DNA of 64,000 bases from the NCBI GenBank assembly GCA_038025085.1, contig CM076153.1, positions 22,109,001-22,173,000 on the forward strand, in the 5' to 3' direction. Under the pieces are notes generated by a model. That model did not search any database and had not been told where the DNA came from. It worked only from the letters and a program-made list of their open reading frames with translations. The stretch is from Tetragonia tetragonoides (taxonomy: Eukaryota; Streptophyta; Magnoliopsida; Caryophyllales; Aizoaceae). Made by a program: the position numbers and the translations under genes. Position 1 is the first letter of the stretch, and the number at the start of each line of letters is the position of its first letter. Of the stretch, positions 33,817 to 47,053 are shown piece after piece.

Positions 33817-36178
33817 CAAAAGTGGAATGAGCAACTATGTAGTAATCTAGATTGGATAATCAGGGTCAAGCATTGCTATAGAGAAATTGATATATACGGT
33901 GACAAACTGATTTGCTAATCTCGGGGTTACATAAAACTTAAAAATGTAAGTCTTTGATGAGATACCACATGATTTACAAGAGATTTTATATGAACATGTT
34001 ATAGGTCTGATTAGTACCGTATGAGTTTATTATTAATTTTTTGGAGCATTATATGTTACAACTAACCCAGTTTCACCCATTCTCCTATGCTACTTATCTA
34101 CAATTCGTCGACACTTAAGTATGGAAAATGATGATGCACATAATAAGGTCAATGAAAATTATGTAAATTCTCTACTTGACTCCGCAAAACTACGAAATTA
34201 AATTATAATCCATCTTATTGTGATTGTCTATTTATTTTATTTTGTAAGAAAATGGATCCTCTCCCACTCCAGTGCAACACATGATCTAGTGTACTAGTTG
34301 TAACAAAGATGATAGGACCCAATCGACAAAGTCCTCTCACAACTAATGTATGAAACCACGCAGTGCAATGGAGATGGCTTTTTTTCATCATCGATATTTC
34401 ACTTTTTGGTCAAACCATGAACCGATCAGATTGAGGCAGGCTAATTCAGCCTTACCAACAACCCTGATAGTGCTCATTAGTCATTACAATTATCTAGCAT
34501 TACATTTTGATGATATCTTTGAGATAGTAACATTCTTTTTAATTTTCACTAAACTTATGGATTCCATCAAGAACAACTTTTTACATTTTTTAATTTTTAA
34601 TTTGTTAAATTAAATAGTCCACCAGTTTAGAGTTGGCAAAATCTAACCTGACGAAAATCAATCTGAACCCGACCTGCTCCAGAATCAACTTGCTCCAGTC
34701 CCGACCGAAATCAGACTCGAAAAGGATTTGACCTGCTAATGATCTGATCTACTAACGACCCAAATTCAAGACCCGAAACTTGTGAAACAATAACTGTTTT
34801 GACCTGTAACCCAACCTGCTAAAGACCTAAAATGACCGACCCGTTAATAACCGACCTGCAGATTACTCAAAACTCAAAGTGATCTAACCCCACCCGTTTA
34901 TCATTGTCCACCATGTTGCACCTTTACTTTTGTGCTTTCAATTACTACAATTTTAAATGAGGTTATCTTCGTGAGTTGCTTTCTCCACAATTTTGACTTT
35001 TATCCATACTTTCAATCAAAATCAAAAAACCATGCCACATGGGAGACCTTGTCAAAATGTCATGTTATCTCATTGTAATAAACCAATGGAGTAGTTCATA
35101 CTACTTCAAAGAAGTTTCCCCAAAAAGAAAACCATTAACTTCAATATAGAAACCAAACGATCCGATTCACTGTGGCCCATCATCTTAGGCAAATAAGGTC
35201 GGACCGAAATGATCCATTACTGATCTAGTCCACGTTCTAAAAAAATTTCCATAAAAAACAGATTTGTGGTCCAATATATTCTGAACTTCGATGAACCACT
35301 CAAGTTGGATCGTTGAGCAGGCCATGAATAATGTGATATATATCCACAACGTTTTCCATAAATAAATAAAAACATAGAATTTGTATTCTGGGAAATTTTT
35401 TGTATGTACTCGCGTGCACAGAGCATCGAGTGCTGATGCAGGACGCGTGGATCTTATGTGTCGGCTTGCTAGCGCATGAGACTCACATGCCCGGACGCCC
35501 CTCTTTTTTTTTTCAAGCAATATTTCCTTTTAGGGTTTGTCAAGCCCCAATTTAAACCAATTTGGTCTAAGGGTTTCTTTTGTTGGGTTTTTCAAGTTTG
35601 TTTGGGGATTTTCAATTTTTTTGAGGTTTTGATTAATTTACCGATGGGGACTGGGGGGAGGTGGTGGCTGGGGGAGTGAGGCCACGACTGAGGTCGACGA
35701 CCGGGCTCGGCCTCGGCCGTGGCCAGAGTGGGGTGGAGGGGCGGCGTTGAGGCAAGGATGAAGGAGGAGAGAGAAAAGGGTTAAGGTTAGGGTTTTTGGT
35801 TTGGGGGTGAGGGGAGGAGAAAGAAGAGGAGGGGTGGGGTCGACTGGTGGGGGCCACCGTCGTGGTCTCCATCCGATGCCGACCACGATTGTGACCCGGG
35901 CGGTGGGGGCTGGGGCTGTGGTGGTGCTGGTGGTGGAGGGAGAAGGTGAGGAGACATGAAGAGTGATGTACATGAATACATTATTTAGCTATTGTAGTGT
36001 ATCTCGCGTCCAAAATGTCTTAATACAATATACTTTACATGAAGAAAGTATCCATGCATCCTAAATCCCTATTACTTGGCCATGGGTAGTGTCGTGTCGT
36101 GCTACATGTTGTATTTTCGTGTTTGGAATTTCAAGAGATATGGTGTTAGGTTCCACTCACATTGCCTTGTATTTACAT

Positions 36179-36213
<35 letters not shown>

Positions 36214-36307
36214 GCACTTGTAACATGTTCCAAGGGCGTTTCCTGTGTGTTGACCCTTAGACATAGTTTTTAAAATTTCTAGTTTCTTTACTATGTTTAC
36301 CTTGTGG
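33817..36307. other. Spacer with TE remnants, no gene seen
   Basis: 34629-34905 is a degraded MITE-like stretch beginning TAGAGTTGGCAAAATC with GACCTGCT/GACCCG repeats. 35630-35980 is GC-rich with a Pro/Ser-rich minus-strand ORF of low complexity. A 31-32-nt T homopolymer lies at about 36181-36212. Confidence 0.4.
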
Positions 36308-36312
36308 AGATG

Positions 36313-37925
36313 TGTAACACCCCGAATTTATAACGATTTCCTGGGACCTATCGACGTCGCTATGCACGACTCGACACCGCTAAACCGTCACAAACCCAAG
36401 GGTAGCTACTGCAACATTTATCACTAAGGAGTAAATGCTAAGCAGAAAAAAAGTCTAGGCATCAAAAGGAGCTTCTAAGGAAACTAAAACAATCTAAACA
36501 GTTAATATCGGAGTTGTCTATATAGTGAGCTAAAACCATTAAACCAATTTATTACAACTTGCCTTCAAAGGGCTAAATCCAATAAAATCCCAACGATCTA
36601 AACTAAACAGAAACAGTTCTTAGAACCCGACGCCAAGTCTACCTTCCAAGCTGTGCGTCCTCAATCAACTAAACCTGCACTTTGGTTTCCGTGACGGAAA
36701 CAAAATACAGAAGATAAGAAAAGAAACAAAAGAGAAACAAAAATCAGATAAACTGAATAAACATCATCCGTACCCAATAAAAACATTTCGCAAACCTTAC
36801 CTGAGTTCTTAGAAGAATCATTGAAATTCATTTCCATACGCACATAAGCATATAAACAAGCATACGCACAACGACATTCTTTTATATGCAATTTTTGTAT
36901 AGTGACCATACAAAATGCGACATAGACAATTCGTCTTGATTAGAGAGATGTAAGAGAGCAAATAGAACTACTGTTCATCGAAGATACAATCACGCCATGG
37001 ACTTCATGACTCTAGTGTGCACACTACCTCTAGTACAATTACACGAGCCTAGAGGACTTAATAAATGGGGAATGATCCGTCCCAGACACACTGTGAGGTG
37101 TCCGTAAGTAACTTGGGAATCACTCATCCCTTGAACTACATCATTAGGTGTAATCCCGATTGCTCGACTACTCCTAGGGATCCATTAGGTGTCTTACTCT
37201 CATTTAATTCAATTCACATCATTTGCATTGGTTCTCATAGTGGTACTACGAGACCACGACTTACTAATTCATTCCATGCTCTTGACAATGAATAGTAAAT
37301 AACAACGATAATGATAACTCAATGCGATGAGAATTAAACATGCTTTAATTCAATCACGACGATAATTCAATAATGATTACAATGCATGTAGCACAATTTC
37401 GACAGCACTTCGGCAGGGTAATATGATATCCAAAAATTCACAAATCACTCAAGACATTCAACAATAATAGATAGGTGCTCACTAGCACACAATAATACCA
37501 ATACCAATTAGCATATACTTAATAGCATTATAATACTAACAATTCACCATTCAACAATTGTCCAATAATCATCATATGGACTAATTAATTTCCAAAACAT
37601 GATAACATCAACATGCTAATTATAAACAATATTTACAGCAGTATATTATGCTTAATAACTTTATAATAATAACGATATAATTTAATCATGCTTTGCATAT
37701 TAAATTCAACACAATTTCTCAATTAGCACATAACACATCAAAATAGTTTTGATGGGGTTTTGGAAGAAGGTAGGCATGAGCGCTTACCACTACAAACGCT
37801 TCCAAACAGAAATTACGCTCCAACCAATCGACAATTATCACACTTTCTCGTTAGGTCCTAATTAAAAACAATTACCGAATCAGTATTAATTAAATACGAA
37901 AATACAAACAGTAACGAAATACTAT
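36313..37925 (-). repeat. 3' LTR of the gypsy element, truncated
   Basis: Matches 40908 to about 42945 of the right LTR apart from the MITE there. Its U3 end is missing, and the sequence jumps directly into the gag 3' end. ATTCGCAGTAGGAG occurs at the junction (37923) and again at 38012, which suggests filler or microhomology at the deletion. Confidence 0.85.
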
Positions 37926-37954
37926 TCGCAGTAGGAGTACATAGACCCTTCCCT

Positions 37955-39133
37955 TCACCCCTTGTTGTTGTTGTTCTGCACAGGGTTGGCAGGTGCGGGA
38001 AGTAGTGCTTGATTATTCGCAGTAGGAGCAGCAGTACTGTTGCGGTTATTGTTGTTGTAACCCCCATTTTCACGGTAGTTACCACCGTTTCCGCGATTTC
38101 CATTTGCATTTCCACCACGATTGTAGTTGTTATCACGGTTCTGACCATTGCCTTTCCTTCCACGACTCCAACATTCAGAAGCTTTGTAACCGGGCTTGTT
38201 GCACTCGAAGCATTGAAGTACATCGCCACGACAGTTCTTGCCAGGATGAGTCTTGTTGCAGCGACTACAAGGCGTATTCCTCCTAGCTAAGATCGTAGCT
38301 CTATGACTGTTCGAGTCACGAATCCTGTTCCCGTTGTGGTTCTAACTATCACCTTGGTTGTTGTGATTGACGTTGTTCGGTCTTGGCCTCTTATCTGCGA
38401 CATTCGACTGGGAAGAACTCCCTTCGTCACGTTTATGCTTTCCGAAAAACGAATCACGACGATCCACAGCAAGCTCTTGGTTCAAGGCTTTCTCGTACGA
38501 TCCTTGGAACGTCAGCGAGTTTCCCATAACAAAACGCTCTATGTCCCACTTTAAACCATCCTCGAACCTCTCGATACGCTCAGCTTCGGCCGTCACCAAG
38601 TTAGGTGCAAAAGCAGCAAGCTCGTTGAACTTTGTTGCATACTCAGCCATAGATAACTTCCCTTGATAGATGTTCTCGAATTCCCGTTGCTTTTGGCGAC
38701 GGACAGCTCTAGGATAGAACCTCTCACAAATAGACTCCTTGAATTCGGTCCACCAGTAGTTCTCAGTAGCGAGCAGTTCAGTTCCCACATCGCTCCACCA
38801 CTTGTTCGCTTCACCCTTCAAGTAATAGGTAGCGGTGTTGAACTTCATGTTGTTGGGCAGACTAGTCGCCCTAAACAACTTCTCAAACTCTATAGTCCAG
38901 TTCTCAAGCTTGGTGGGCTCGGAGCCACCCTCAAACGTGGGAGGTTTGAGTGCATCGAAATCCCTAAAGTTGCGCGTCTCAGGGTTCTGCGTCTTATGAT
39001 CTTGATCTTGGCGCTCTAGTTGGCGCGTGATGTGCTCAACAACATTAGTGAATCCTACTTCTAATCTCGCGAGTCGGTCGTTGGTTGCCACTATAACAAA
39101 TCTGAGACATAAAGAGCAATGGTTGATCACCAC
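37955..39133 (-). pseudogene. Ty3/gypsy gag with two zinc knuckles, one stop
   Basis: A single frame of 393 codons with one internal TAG (38342-38344). The capsid part has KPPTFEGGSEPTKLENWTIE, NTATYYLKGEANKWW and MAEYATKFNELAAFAP. After the stop come CSRCNKTHPGKNC (intact CCHC) and CFECNKPGYKASEC, where the His is Tyr. The stop and the His-to-Tyr change both fit C-to-T mutation. Confidence 0.9.
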
Positions 39134-39850
39134 TTCAGCAAAGTTGGCACATTCGACCCAAATCGAGGTCTAACTGAGAGATATAGGTTATAATTGAAAC
39201 CTTTCTCTTGACATTTAGCAAATAGCATATAAGTTCCAATGACCGACCTTACATTGTAGGTCTAAGCAACATACTTGCTTTGAATGTTCTCAGTTCTCAT
39301 GCATAATACTTCGATATGCAATAACAAAGTAGACACTTTGGTCTCACACAATTGGTAAGCAATAATATTCACAATTCACACATCGGGGCTCCATACTATT
39401 TAGTAGGGCAATAAACAATGACATTTGATTGCATACAATACATGCTTAGCCTTTAGCTCACATTTAATATGATCATGCTCAATGAAAATTTCTCCATAAT
39501 TTCGACATGGATTTCCCATCATGTCTAGGCAATACTAGATAACATAATGAAGCTATTTGTCAACCATGCAATTATGTGATAAAACGATCATTTAAAAAAA
39601 TTCTCAACGATATTATAATCAAATGAAATAGTCTTGCAATGAGACAAATTGCAAGTAAATAACAATCATAAATATTTGTTGCCTATGCAACTACACCAAC
39701 ATCAAACTTGACCACGCAGGGCCATCACAATAGCTAAAGTTCAATAAAACCCAAATAAAACTAGTAAGGCAATAATCTAGTTCTACTTGACACTCGCACA
39801 CATCTTCTTCACGCTAGGGGACTCATCGTGATCGTCCTTCCTCCTAGGCT
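39134..39850 (-). other. Untranslated stretch between the extra ORF and gag
   Basis: AT-rich internal sequence of the gypsy element with no long frame on either strand. Confidence 0.5.
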
Positions 39851-40714
39851 TCACCTCCTTGCAGGGCATGTATGGATAAGCATATCCACCAAACTTCTGG
39901 GGGCATGAAACGCTTTCCTAAAGTCTTCAACATGTTTGTGTTTCTTGGTCCAGCAATACTCACACATGCCCTTTGGTGCAGGCACTAGCACACGATTCAC
40001 CTTCCACTCGAATTCGGATAGGCATAACTCAGCTACGACACCTCTAAAGCAGAGAGACCATCTCGTACCTTCACCGTACTTCTTCTCGTGCAGATGTCTA
40101 CTCCTGGAGACCACGTCGTCGTACTTCTCCTTGAGTCCCATCCAAGGATGGATGTTAGGCAAACTAGCTAGCAGTAGCTCTACTCATAAGCCTTCGTGTA
40201 GACTCGTGTCATTCTCGTACTGATAACGCTCGATCGTAGTGTAAGCACGTCATATGTAGATACGTATATCCTCGAGCTCAGCCTCAGTAGCAAAGAATGG
40301 CTCCACAGGACGAGACTAATTTGCAGCAGGGGTAAGTGCAGCAGTAGGTGCAATGTTGTCGTCGCTCTCGACATCAATATCTTCCAAATCCGGCATGTCA
40401 TCGTTCTCTTCCAGTGGTGTATACTCAGGCTCGGACTCGGAGGGATCCTCGTCTTTGTCGTGATCGTCATGTACGACGGGTACAGCAAGTGTGGCGGCAA
40501 CATGCGCGGCTTGCACGGCGCGTGCGGCCTCGTCGCGTGTGACATCCTCGTGCGCAGCGCGGTCCTGCGCAGCCTCGTGGCACACATTCACGTCGTTTTC
40601 AGTCGATTCGTTGTCCGATGAAGCTACATACTCCACGGGTCGTGCACGATAAGCTAGGGTGCGTGCCCTCTGGTGTGCAGTCGACTTCCTCGTAGTAATT
40701 CTTATCCTTACCAT
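39851..40714 (-). pseudogene. Extra ORF upstream of gag, unknown function
   Basis: One continuous frame of 287 codons from ATG 40712-40714, about 180 bp inside the primer-binding site. It carries three in-frame stops: TAG 40316-40318, TGA 40250-40252 and TGA 40184-40186. Each would arise from CAG or CGA by C-to-T. The N-terminus is basic (RIRITTRKSTAHQRARTLAY). The middle is acidic (DDHDKDEDPSESEPEYTPLE). The C-terminus looks globular (HPWMGLKEKYDDVVSRSRHL, GMCEYCWTKKHKHVEDFRKA). I do not recognise the family. The position before gag is unusual. Confidence 0.7.
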
Positions 40715-40892
40715 CTACAGGTAGACAATCAAACTATAAGAACTTTATAAATCAAAAGCAAAGTGATTTCAAATAATTCCTATCTTCTAGGACTACTACG
40801 CTCAACGGCTTTAATTATATTTTATTTTTCCCAAAATGAAACTAATCTTTATTAAATCATTAATTAATCCTAAGCAACCTTTTTGAACCTAA

Positions 40893-40905
40893 GGCTCTGA
40901 TACCA
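40893..40905 (-). other. Primer-binding site of the gypsy element
   Basis: TGGTATCAGAGCC on the minus strand, complementary to the 3' end of initiator tRNA-Met. It lies 2 nt from the right LTR. Confidence 0.9.
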
Positions 40906-42314
40906 TTTGTAACACCCCCGAATTTACAACGATTTCTTGGGAACTATCGACGTCGCTATGCACGACTCGACACCACTGAACCGTCACAAACCCAAGGATA
41001 GCTACTGCAACATTTATCACTAAGGAGTAAATGCTAAGCAGAAAGAAAGAATAGGCATCAAAAGGAGCTTCTAAGGAAACTAAAACAATCTAAACAGTTA
41101 ATATCAGAGTTGTCTATATAGTAAGCGAAAATCATTAGACCAATTTATTACAACTTGCCTTCAAATGGCTAAATCCAATAAAATCTCAACGATCTAAACT
41201 GAACAGAAAGAGTTCTAAAAACCCGACGCCAACTCTGCCTTCCAAGCTGTACGTCCTCAATCAACTAAACCTACACTTTGGTTTCCGTGACGGAAACAAA
41301 ATACAGAAGAAAAGAAAAGAAACAAAAGAGAAACAAAAATCAGATAAACTGAATAAACGTCATCCGTACCCAGTAAAAACATTTTGCAAACCTTACCTGA
41401 GGTTTTAGAAGAATCATTGAAATTCATTTGCATACACACATAAGCATATAAACAAGCATACGCACAACGACATTGTTTTATATGCAATTCTTGTATAGTG
41501 ACCATACAAAATGCGACAGAGACAATTCATCTTGATTAGAGAGATGTAAGAGAGCGAATAGAACAGCGACTACCCATACTGTTCATCGAAGATACAATCA
41601 CGCCATGGACTTAATGACTCTAGTGTGCACACTACCTCTAGTACAATTACACGAGCCTAGAGGACTTAATAAATGGGGAATGATCTGTCCCAGACCCACT
41701 GTGAGGTGTCCATAAGTAACATGGGAATCACTCATTGAACTACACCATCAGGTGTAATCCCGATTGCTCGACTACTCCTAGGGATCCATTAGGAGTCTTA
41801 CTCTCATTTAATTCAATTCACATAATTTACATTGGTTGTCACAGTGGTACTACGATACCACGACTTACTCATTTATTTCATGCTTTTAACAATGAATAGT
41901 AAATAACGACGATAATGATAATTCAATGTGATGAGAATTAAACATGCTTCAATTCAATCACGACGATAATTGAATAATGATTACAATGCATGTCTAGCAC
42001 AAGTTCGGCAGCACTTCGGTATGGTAATATGATATCCAAAAATTCACAAATCACTCAAGACATTCAACGATAATATATAAGTGCTCACTAGCACTCAATA
42101 ATACCCATACCAATTAGCATATAATTAATAGCATAATAATACTAACAATTCACCATTCAACAATTGTCCAATAATCATAATATAAACTAATTAATTTCCA
42201 AAACATGATAACATCAACATGCTAATTATAAACAATATTTACAGCAGTGAATCATGCTTAATAACTACATAATAATGACGATATAATTTAATCATGCTTT
42301 GCATATTAAATTCA

Positions 42315-42721
42315 ATTGGGTTGTTCATAAGCATCCGATCCAAAAATCCAATCCGAAAATATCTAAAATTTCGGATACGGGTTCGGATATCAATATTGAA
42401 AATTTTGGATATCCGAAATAGCCGAAAATTCGTAATTTCGGATATTTTTCGGATATTTCGGATACGGATATCGGAAACTATCCAAAAAATATCCAATTTT
42501 TTTGGATTTTATGGATAAATTTCGGATTCTTTTAGATTCGGATATCCAAAATATCAAAAATATCCGAAATATCCGAAAAATAACCAAATTAAAGTAGAAA
42601 AAACTTAATTTTTTCGGATATCGAATATCCGAGTATCCAAATCCAAAATTCCGGCTATCCGAAATTTCAGATATCAAAATTCACTATCCGAAATTTCGGA
42701 TATCCGGTTATGAACAATCCT
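42315..42721. mobile_element. MITE with strongly palindromic GGATATCCGAAAT interior
   Basis: About 407 bp, ends ATTGGGTTGTTCATAA and TTATGAACAATCCT, flanked by TAAATTCA and AAAATTCA (7 of 8 match). It is absent from the matching place in the left LTR near 37709, which confirms a separate later insertion. The interior alternates GGATATCCGAAA and its complement, so the whole element can fold. Confidence 0.85.
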
Positions 42722-43527
42722 AAAATTCACCACAATTTCTCAATTACCACATAACACATCAAAATAGTTTTGATAGGGCTTTGGAAGAAGGTAGGCATGA
42801 GCGGTTACCACTACAAACGCTTCCAAATAGAAAGTATGCTCCAACCAATTGACAATTATCACGCTTGCTCGTTAGGTCCAAATTAAAAATAATTACCGAA
42901 CCAGTATTAATTAAATACGAAAATAAAAAAGTAACGAAATATTAATCTGATATTTGTATTAAATTTCTTGATTTATTCCAACCAATATAGGCTTTTGAAA
43001 ATTCGAATTCGGATTCCGAATGAGTGCAGAAAAATAAAAACATTAAATCGAAAATACTGAAATTCAAATTATTAATTACGAAAAATATAAAAACGAAACT
43101 CTAACTTCAAAACTAGGTCTAGGTCACGGGTACCCATGCATGGGAACCATACCCTGACCCAACACCACCCACTGGCCACCATGACCGGTGGTGGTGGTCG
43201 CCGGAGGTCCGGGGAAGAGGAGAGAGAAAGAGAGCGAAAGAGAGTGCGAAGGAGAGAACGAGAGAGAGAAGAAGAAAGAAGAGGGGCGGCAACGGGGCCA
43301 GGCCCGTCGCGCCTTAGCGGTCGACGACCGCCGTCCAGGCGGCGGCCTAGCGACGGTCGCGGTCGTCCGCGACTACAGCAATGAGAGGGGGAGCGGGAGA
43401 GAGAGAAAAACGAGAGGAAAAGGAGAGAGGGAGGAGTGAGAGTTACCGGCGGGAGAGAGAGGGAGGTCCGGCGGTGGTTCCGTTGAGGTGAGGGAGGAGA
43501 GCCGGTGAGGAGAGAGAGAGCTCGGGT

Positions 43528-43528
<1 letters not shown>

Positions 43529-43591
<63 letters not shown>
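43529..43591. repeat. (GA)n microsatellite
   Basis: About 31 GA units in the GC-rich part of the gypsy LTR (43130-43600), downstream of its TATA-like site. Confidence 0.95.
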
Positions 43592-43596
<5 letters not shown>

Positions 43597-43672
43597 CGTG
43601 AGTTTTGTGTGAGAGAGAGAATGCTTGAGGGTTTGGTCAGTTGTGTAAACTGATCAATTGTCTCCTCTTTTT

Positions 43673-43681
43673 CTTTATATA
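43673..43681 (-). promoter_or_regulatory. TATA-like box in the gypsy 5' LTR
   Basis: TATATAAAG on the minus strand, followed by a CT-rich leader. This is the likely retrotransposon promoter. Confidence 0.5.
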
Positions 43682-44229
43682 GGCCATCAGTCCCAGCTAT
43701 GGAGAGAGTGAGAGAAACAAGGTGCCTGGTCATTCGCCACCAAATTGCCTGAGCTCCAGAAGGCTGATGCCTCATGGTTGTCGTTGTGAGCCTCTGAGAT
43801 ATGGCTGTTGAAAGGCGTAAGAGAGAATAATAAGTAACAAATGCAAGACAACTATGCCGTTTAATAAGGCACAAGCTTTAACTTTTTGAGCCCAACACAT
43901 CAAGAGGATAGCCACAACAGTCTCTAAACCAGCAATCAAAATGCTATGTGCCTTGCCAATTTATCAAAGCCTAGCACAGTTTTATGACAAGCATAAAGTA
44001 TAAGTAGCGAATCCACAAAAGAAAAACAACAACACAAAGTGATCCCAAGCAAGATATTAAATCAAATGTATACAATCTAAGCAGTACAGAGGATTTAAGA
44101 GACTGTTTCTTTAAAAAAAAAAAAAACCAGAGAGATGTTGTCAAACAATTTGTAACTGCAGATAGTCGAGTATACGAAGTTATAACAAGTAATCATAAAA
44201 AGACATGAAACAAATAAGTCATGGCTGCC

Positions 44230-46161
44230 TGTAAACACCAGGGTTTGAATTTTACTCCCTTTGTTATTGGGTGTTTAGGATAATTGAAGAGTCACCACCA
44301 AATTTTAAGGAAAACACTTGGAAACCAATAAAGAACCCAAATCGAAAGTTTAGAAAGACTCCAACCTAGGTTTAATGCACCCCAATCCCGCTTGGGTATA
44401 AATTGACTCCAATGACCCCAAGGACCAAAGTTGAGCTTGGGGGTGTGGGTACGAATTGGGAATGTGTTAGGCACCCAATTATGCCCGTTAGATAAACGGC
44501 CTCTACTAATTGATCTTGATTAATAATTAAAGTTGCACGATTTCAAACAAATCCGGATGTCCAAATCCTAGAATTAACTAAGTGGGTTGAACAACATGAA
44601 TTATTGCTATTGTTATCGCTTTGCCCACATGATTTATCCAATTACATGCTATGAATTAATAAAGCGCAAGATTAACCCAATAAAGATACATGATGATAGT
44701 ATTCTCCAAAACCTACCGTTATTGCTTAACGCGCCAATTGACAACTTGCATCAATAAATAAGTTAGTAACTTCATTGGAATTAAATCAAAGCAATAAAAA
44801 AAAAGTAGTTAATAAGAACATGCTTCTCATGCAATAATTATAACAAATATGAAAATTGATCTAATCATGCGATTAATCTAATTCTATACTAATTAAACAT
44901 GTAAATATACAAAAACATGATTTTTATACTAAACATGTAATAAACATGAATTAAACTAATCTAACATTATAAATCTACTAATATAAAAAATCATAATGAA
45001 AACATGCAATACATCAACCACAAGCATAATCTAAGTAAAACATAAAATTATAAAGAATTGATTTAAAGAAAATAAACCCTCAGGATGGATAACTTGGATG
45101 TTCACTTACGAACGGACGAATTCCCAAAGATTCATCTTCTTGATCAAAGGTAGATGAATTATGTGTTGTCTTGTGAAGATGAATAATATTAAAGGTTTAT
45201 TTGTGGTGGAAAGGATAAAGGTTCAGTTTTTGTGGTGGAAGGATGATTAGAGTTGTTTATTTTGTGGAGGAGGAAGAAGATGGATAAAGATAGAGAGATT
45301 AGGGTTAATTAGAGAGATCTAAGGTTCAATTTGACCTCTTCATTGTGTTCCCCTTGAAAAAACGGAGGAAAAGAGTATATATAGAGGTAGGTTTCGGTAT
45401 GGGACGGAACTGACAATAAGGTCGGACAAAAAGTCCATCAGGCGCCTGTCAATGGGGGCCGCTTGGCGTCCAACAAGAGGCTAGCCGCTAGGACTAGCGG
45501 TCTTCCAACAAGGACAAGCGGCTTAGTCGCTAGGGCAAGCGGCTCAGCCGCTAGGGCAAGTGATTCAGCCGCTCCGACAAGGAGCGAGACAAATTTATAC
45601 AGGCTATAACTTCTTCGTTTGACCTCCGATTGACCTTATTCTTTTTGCATTGGATTCCTTATTCAAAGGTATTTGTTTGGACATATTATAAGCGCAATTA
45701 TAATGAATATTCAGGGAGTTATGGCCCAAACACTAAAGAGGTGTCCATTTCAGTATACCTTGCGTTAATTGGATCATATCTCATTCGTTTCTTATTGGAC
45801 TTGGACCCATAATATGTCATTTTGAAGGTATTTGTGTGAGAAATAAATGTAAATTAGGACCACTTGGGAATTATTCTTCTAATGGAGTAGAATCTTATTT
45901 GAACCGTAGAGTGCGGTGATCAGAGCATCTCTTTTGTACCATAACTTTGTGGTATTACATCTTTTAACTCCGGTGTTCGTTTGGGACAAGGTAAGGGGCA
46001 TTGAAAAGGTTATAGAAAAGGGTATTTGATTATGGTGGAATGAGAGGCTTTATGCCAATGATCAAGATTTCTAACACTTCGGAAATTCTTATTGTCCTTG
46101 TTATTACATATCCATCATCCTCGGATTTTTGGTGGGACAGAGACACAATTTGGTGTCTACA
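44230..46161 (-). mobile_element. Solo LTR (1.9 kb) nested in the gypsy LTR
   Basis: Ends TGTAAACACC and GGTGTCTACA, with a perfect 5-bp TSD CTGCC (44225-44229 and 46162-46166). No internal domain. Orientation is guessed from the miniature LTR element, which shares the end motif. A small repeat of GCGGCT/CGCTAGGGCAAG occurs at 45460-45590. It probably formed by recombination between the LTRs of a full element. Confidence 0.88.
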
Positions 46162-46399
46162 CTGCCACAATTTAATACTGGAACAATCCATCTTGTACAG
46201 TGAATCAGTGACCAAATTGTAATTCAATTTACACAAATATACATCAAACAAGAACGAGAACACCCATCAAACAGAATTCATCTGTATAAAGTTGAGACAG
46301 CATGCACATTATTTGAACTTCAACACCAGAGATCACACAGTTGGATCTGTGCACCCAATGTCTATAGCATTCACCATAATTACAAGATAAACAGTTCAC

Positions 46400-46969
46400 A
46401 ACAGAGAATCATAACCACAGATAATTAGGGACAGCATAAACAAACCTCTATTAAGTGTAAAGAAACCTGATGCAAAAGCCAGCAGAGAAAGGCAAACCAA
46501 AATCGCCATTTCAACTTTTTATTGACAAAATATATGCAGATAAAAGGCGTACACCTTTCCTTCTCCTTTTCGCGGTGACTTGAAAGTAGCAAATGAGGCT
46601 CCATGATTCTGCAACACACAATTTGATTGCTGTAGTTGTATCTCCAAACCCACAATTTCGCCTCTCATTGCCTTAATTATTCCTCAATGCCCCTCACATT
46701 CAAAGGAAATATACACAATCATTATCCAAAATCGCAATAACTCCTAATAAGAACCCTAAATGCCACGAATTGTTTTACTTAACCAATTTGTCTACAATTT
46801 AGCGAGAAAGAGAAGGAACATTTACCAGGAGACTAAGCAGAAGTTTGAAGGAGCGGAGGCGACCCAATTCAGTTCATTGACGAAGATCTAACAAGCTGGG
46901 TTAGTAAGCTTATCAGCATTCAAACTCCAACTTATTTCTGACAATTACAGCAACATGTTGCTAATTTAA

Positions 46970-47053
<84 letters not shown>

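Noticed and set aside
35633..35981. Pro/Ser/Thr-rich minus-strand ORFs
   Set aside because: Low-complexity GC-rich sequence open in several frames, with no recognisable protein.
38009..38290. Plus-strand ORF of 93 codons
   Set aside because: Shadow of the gag zinc-knuckle region on the opposite strand.
43136..43874. Arg/Glu-rich and Ser/Leu-rich ORFs
   Set aside because: Translations of the GA-rich region and microsatellite of the gypsy LTR.
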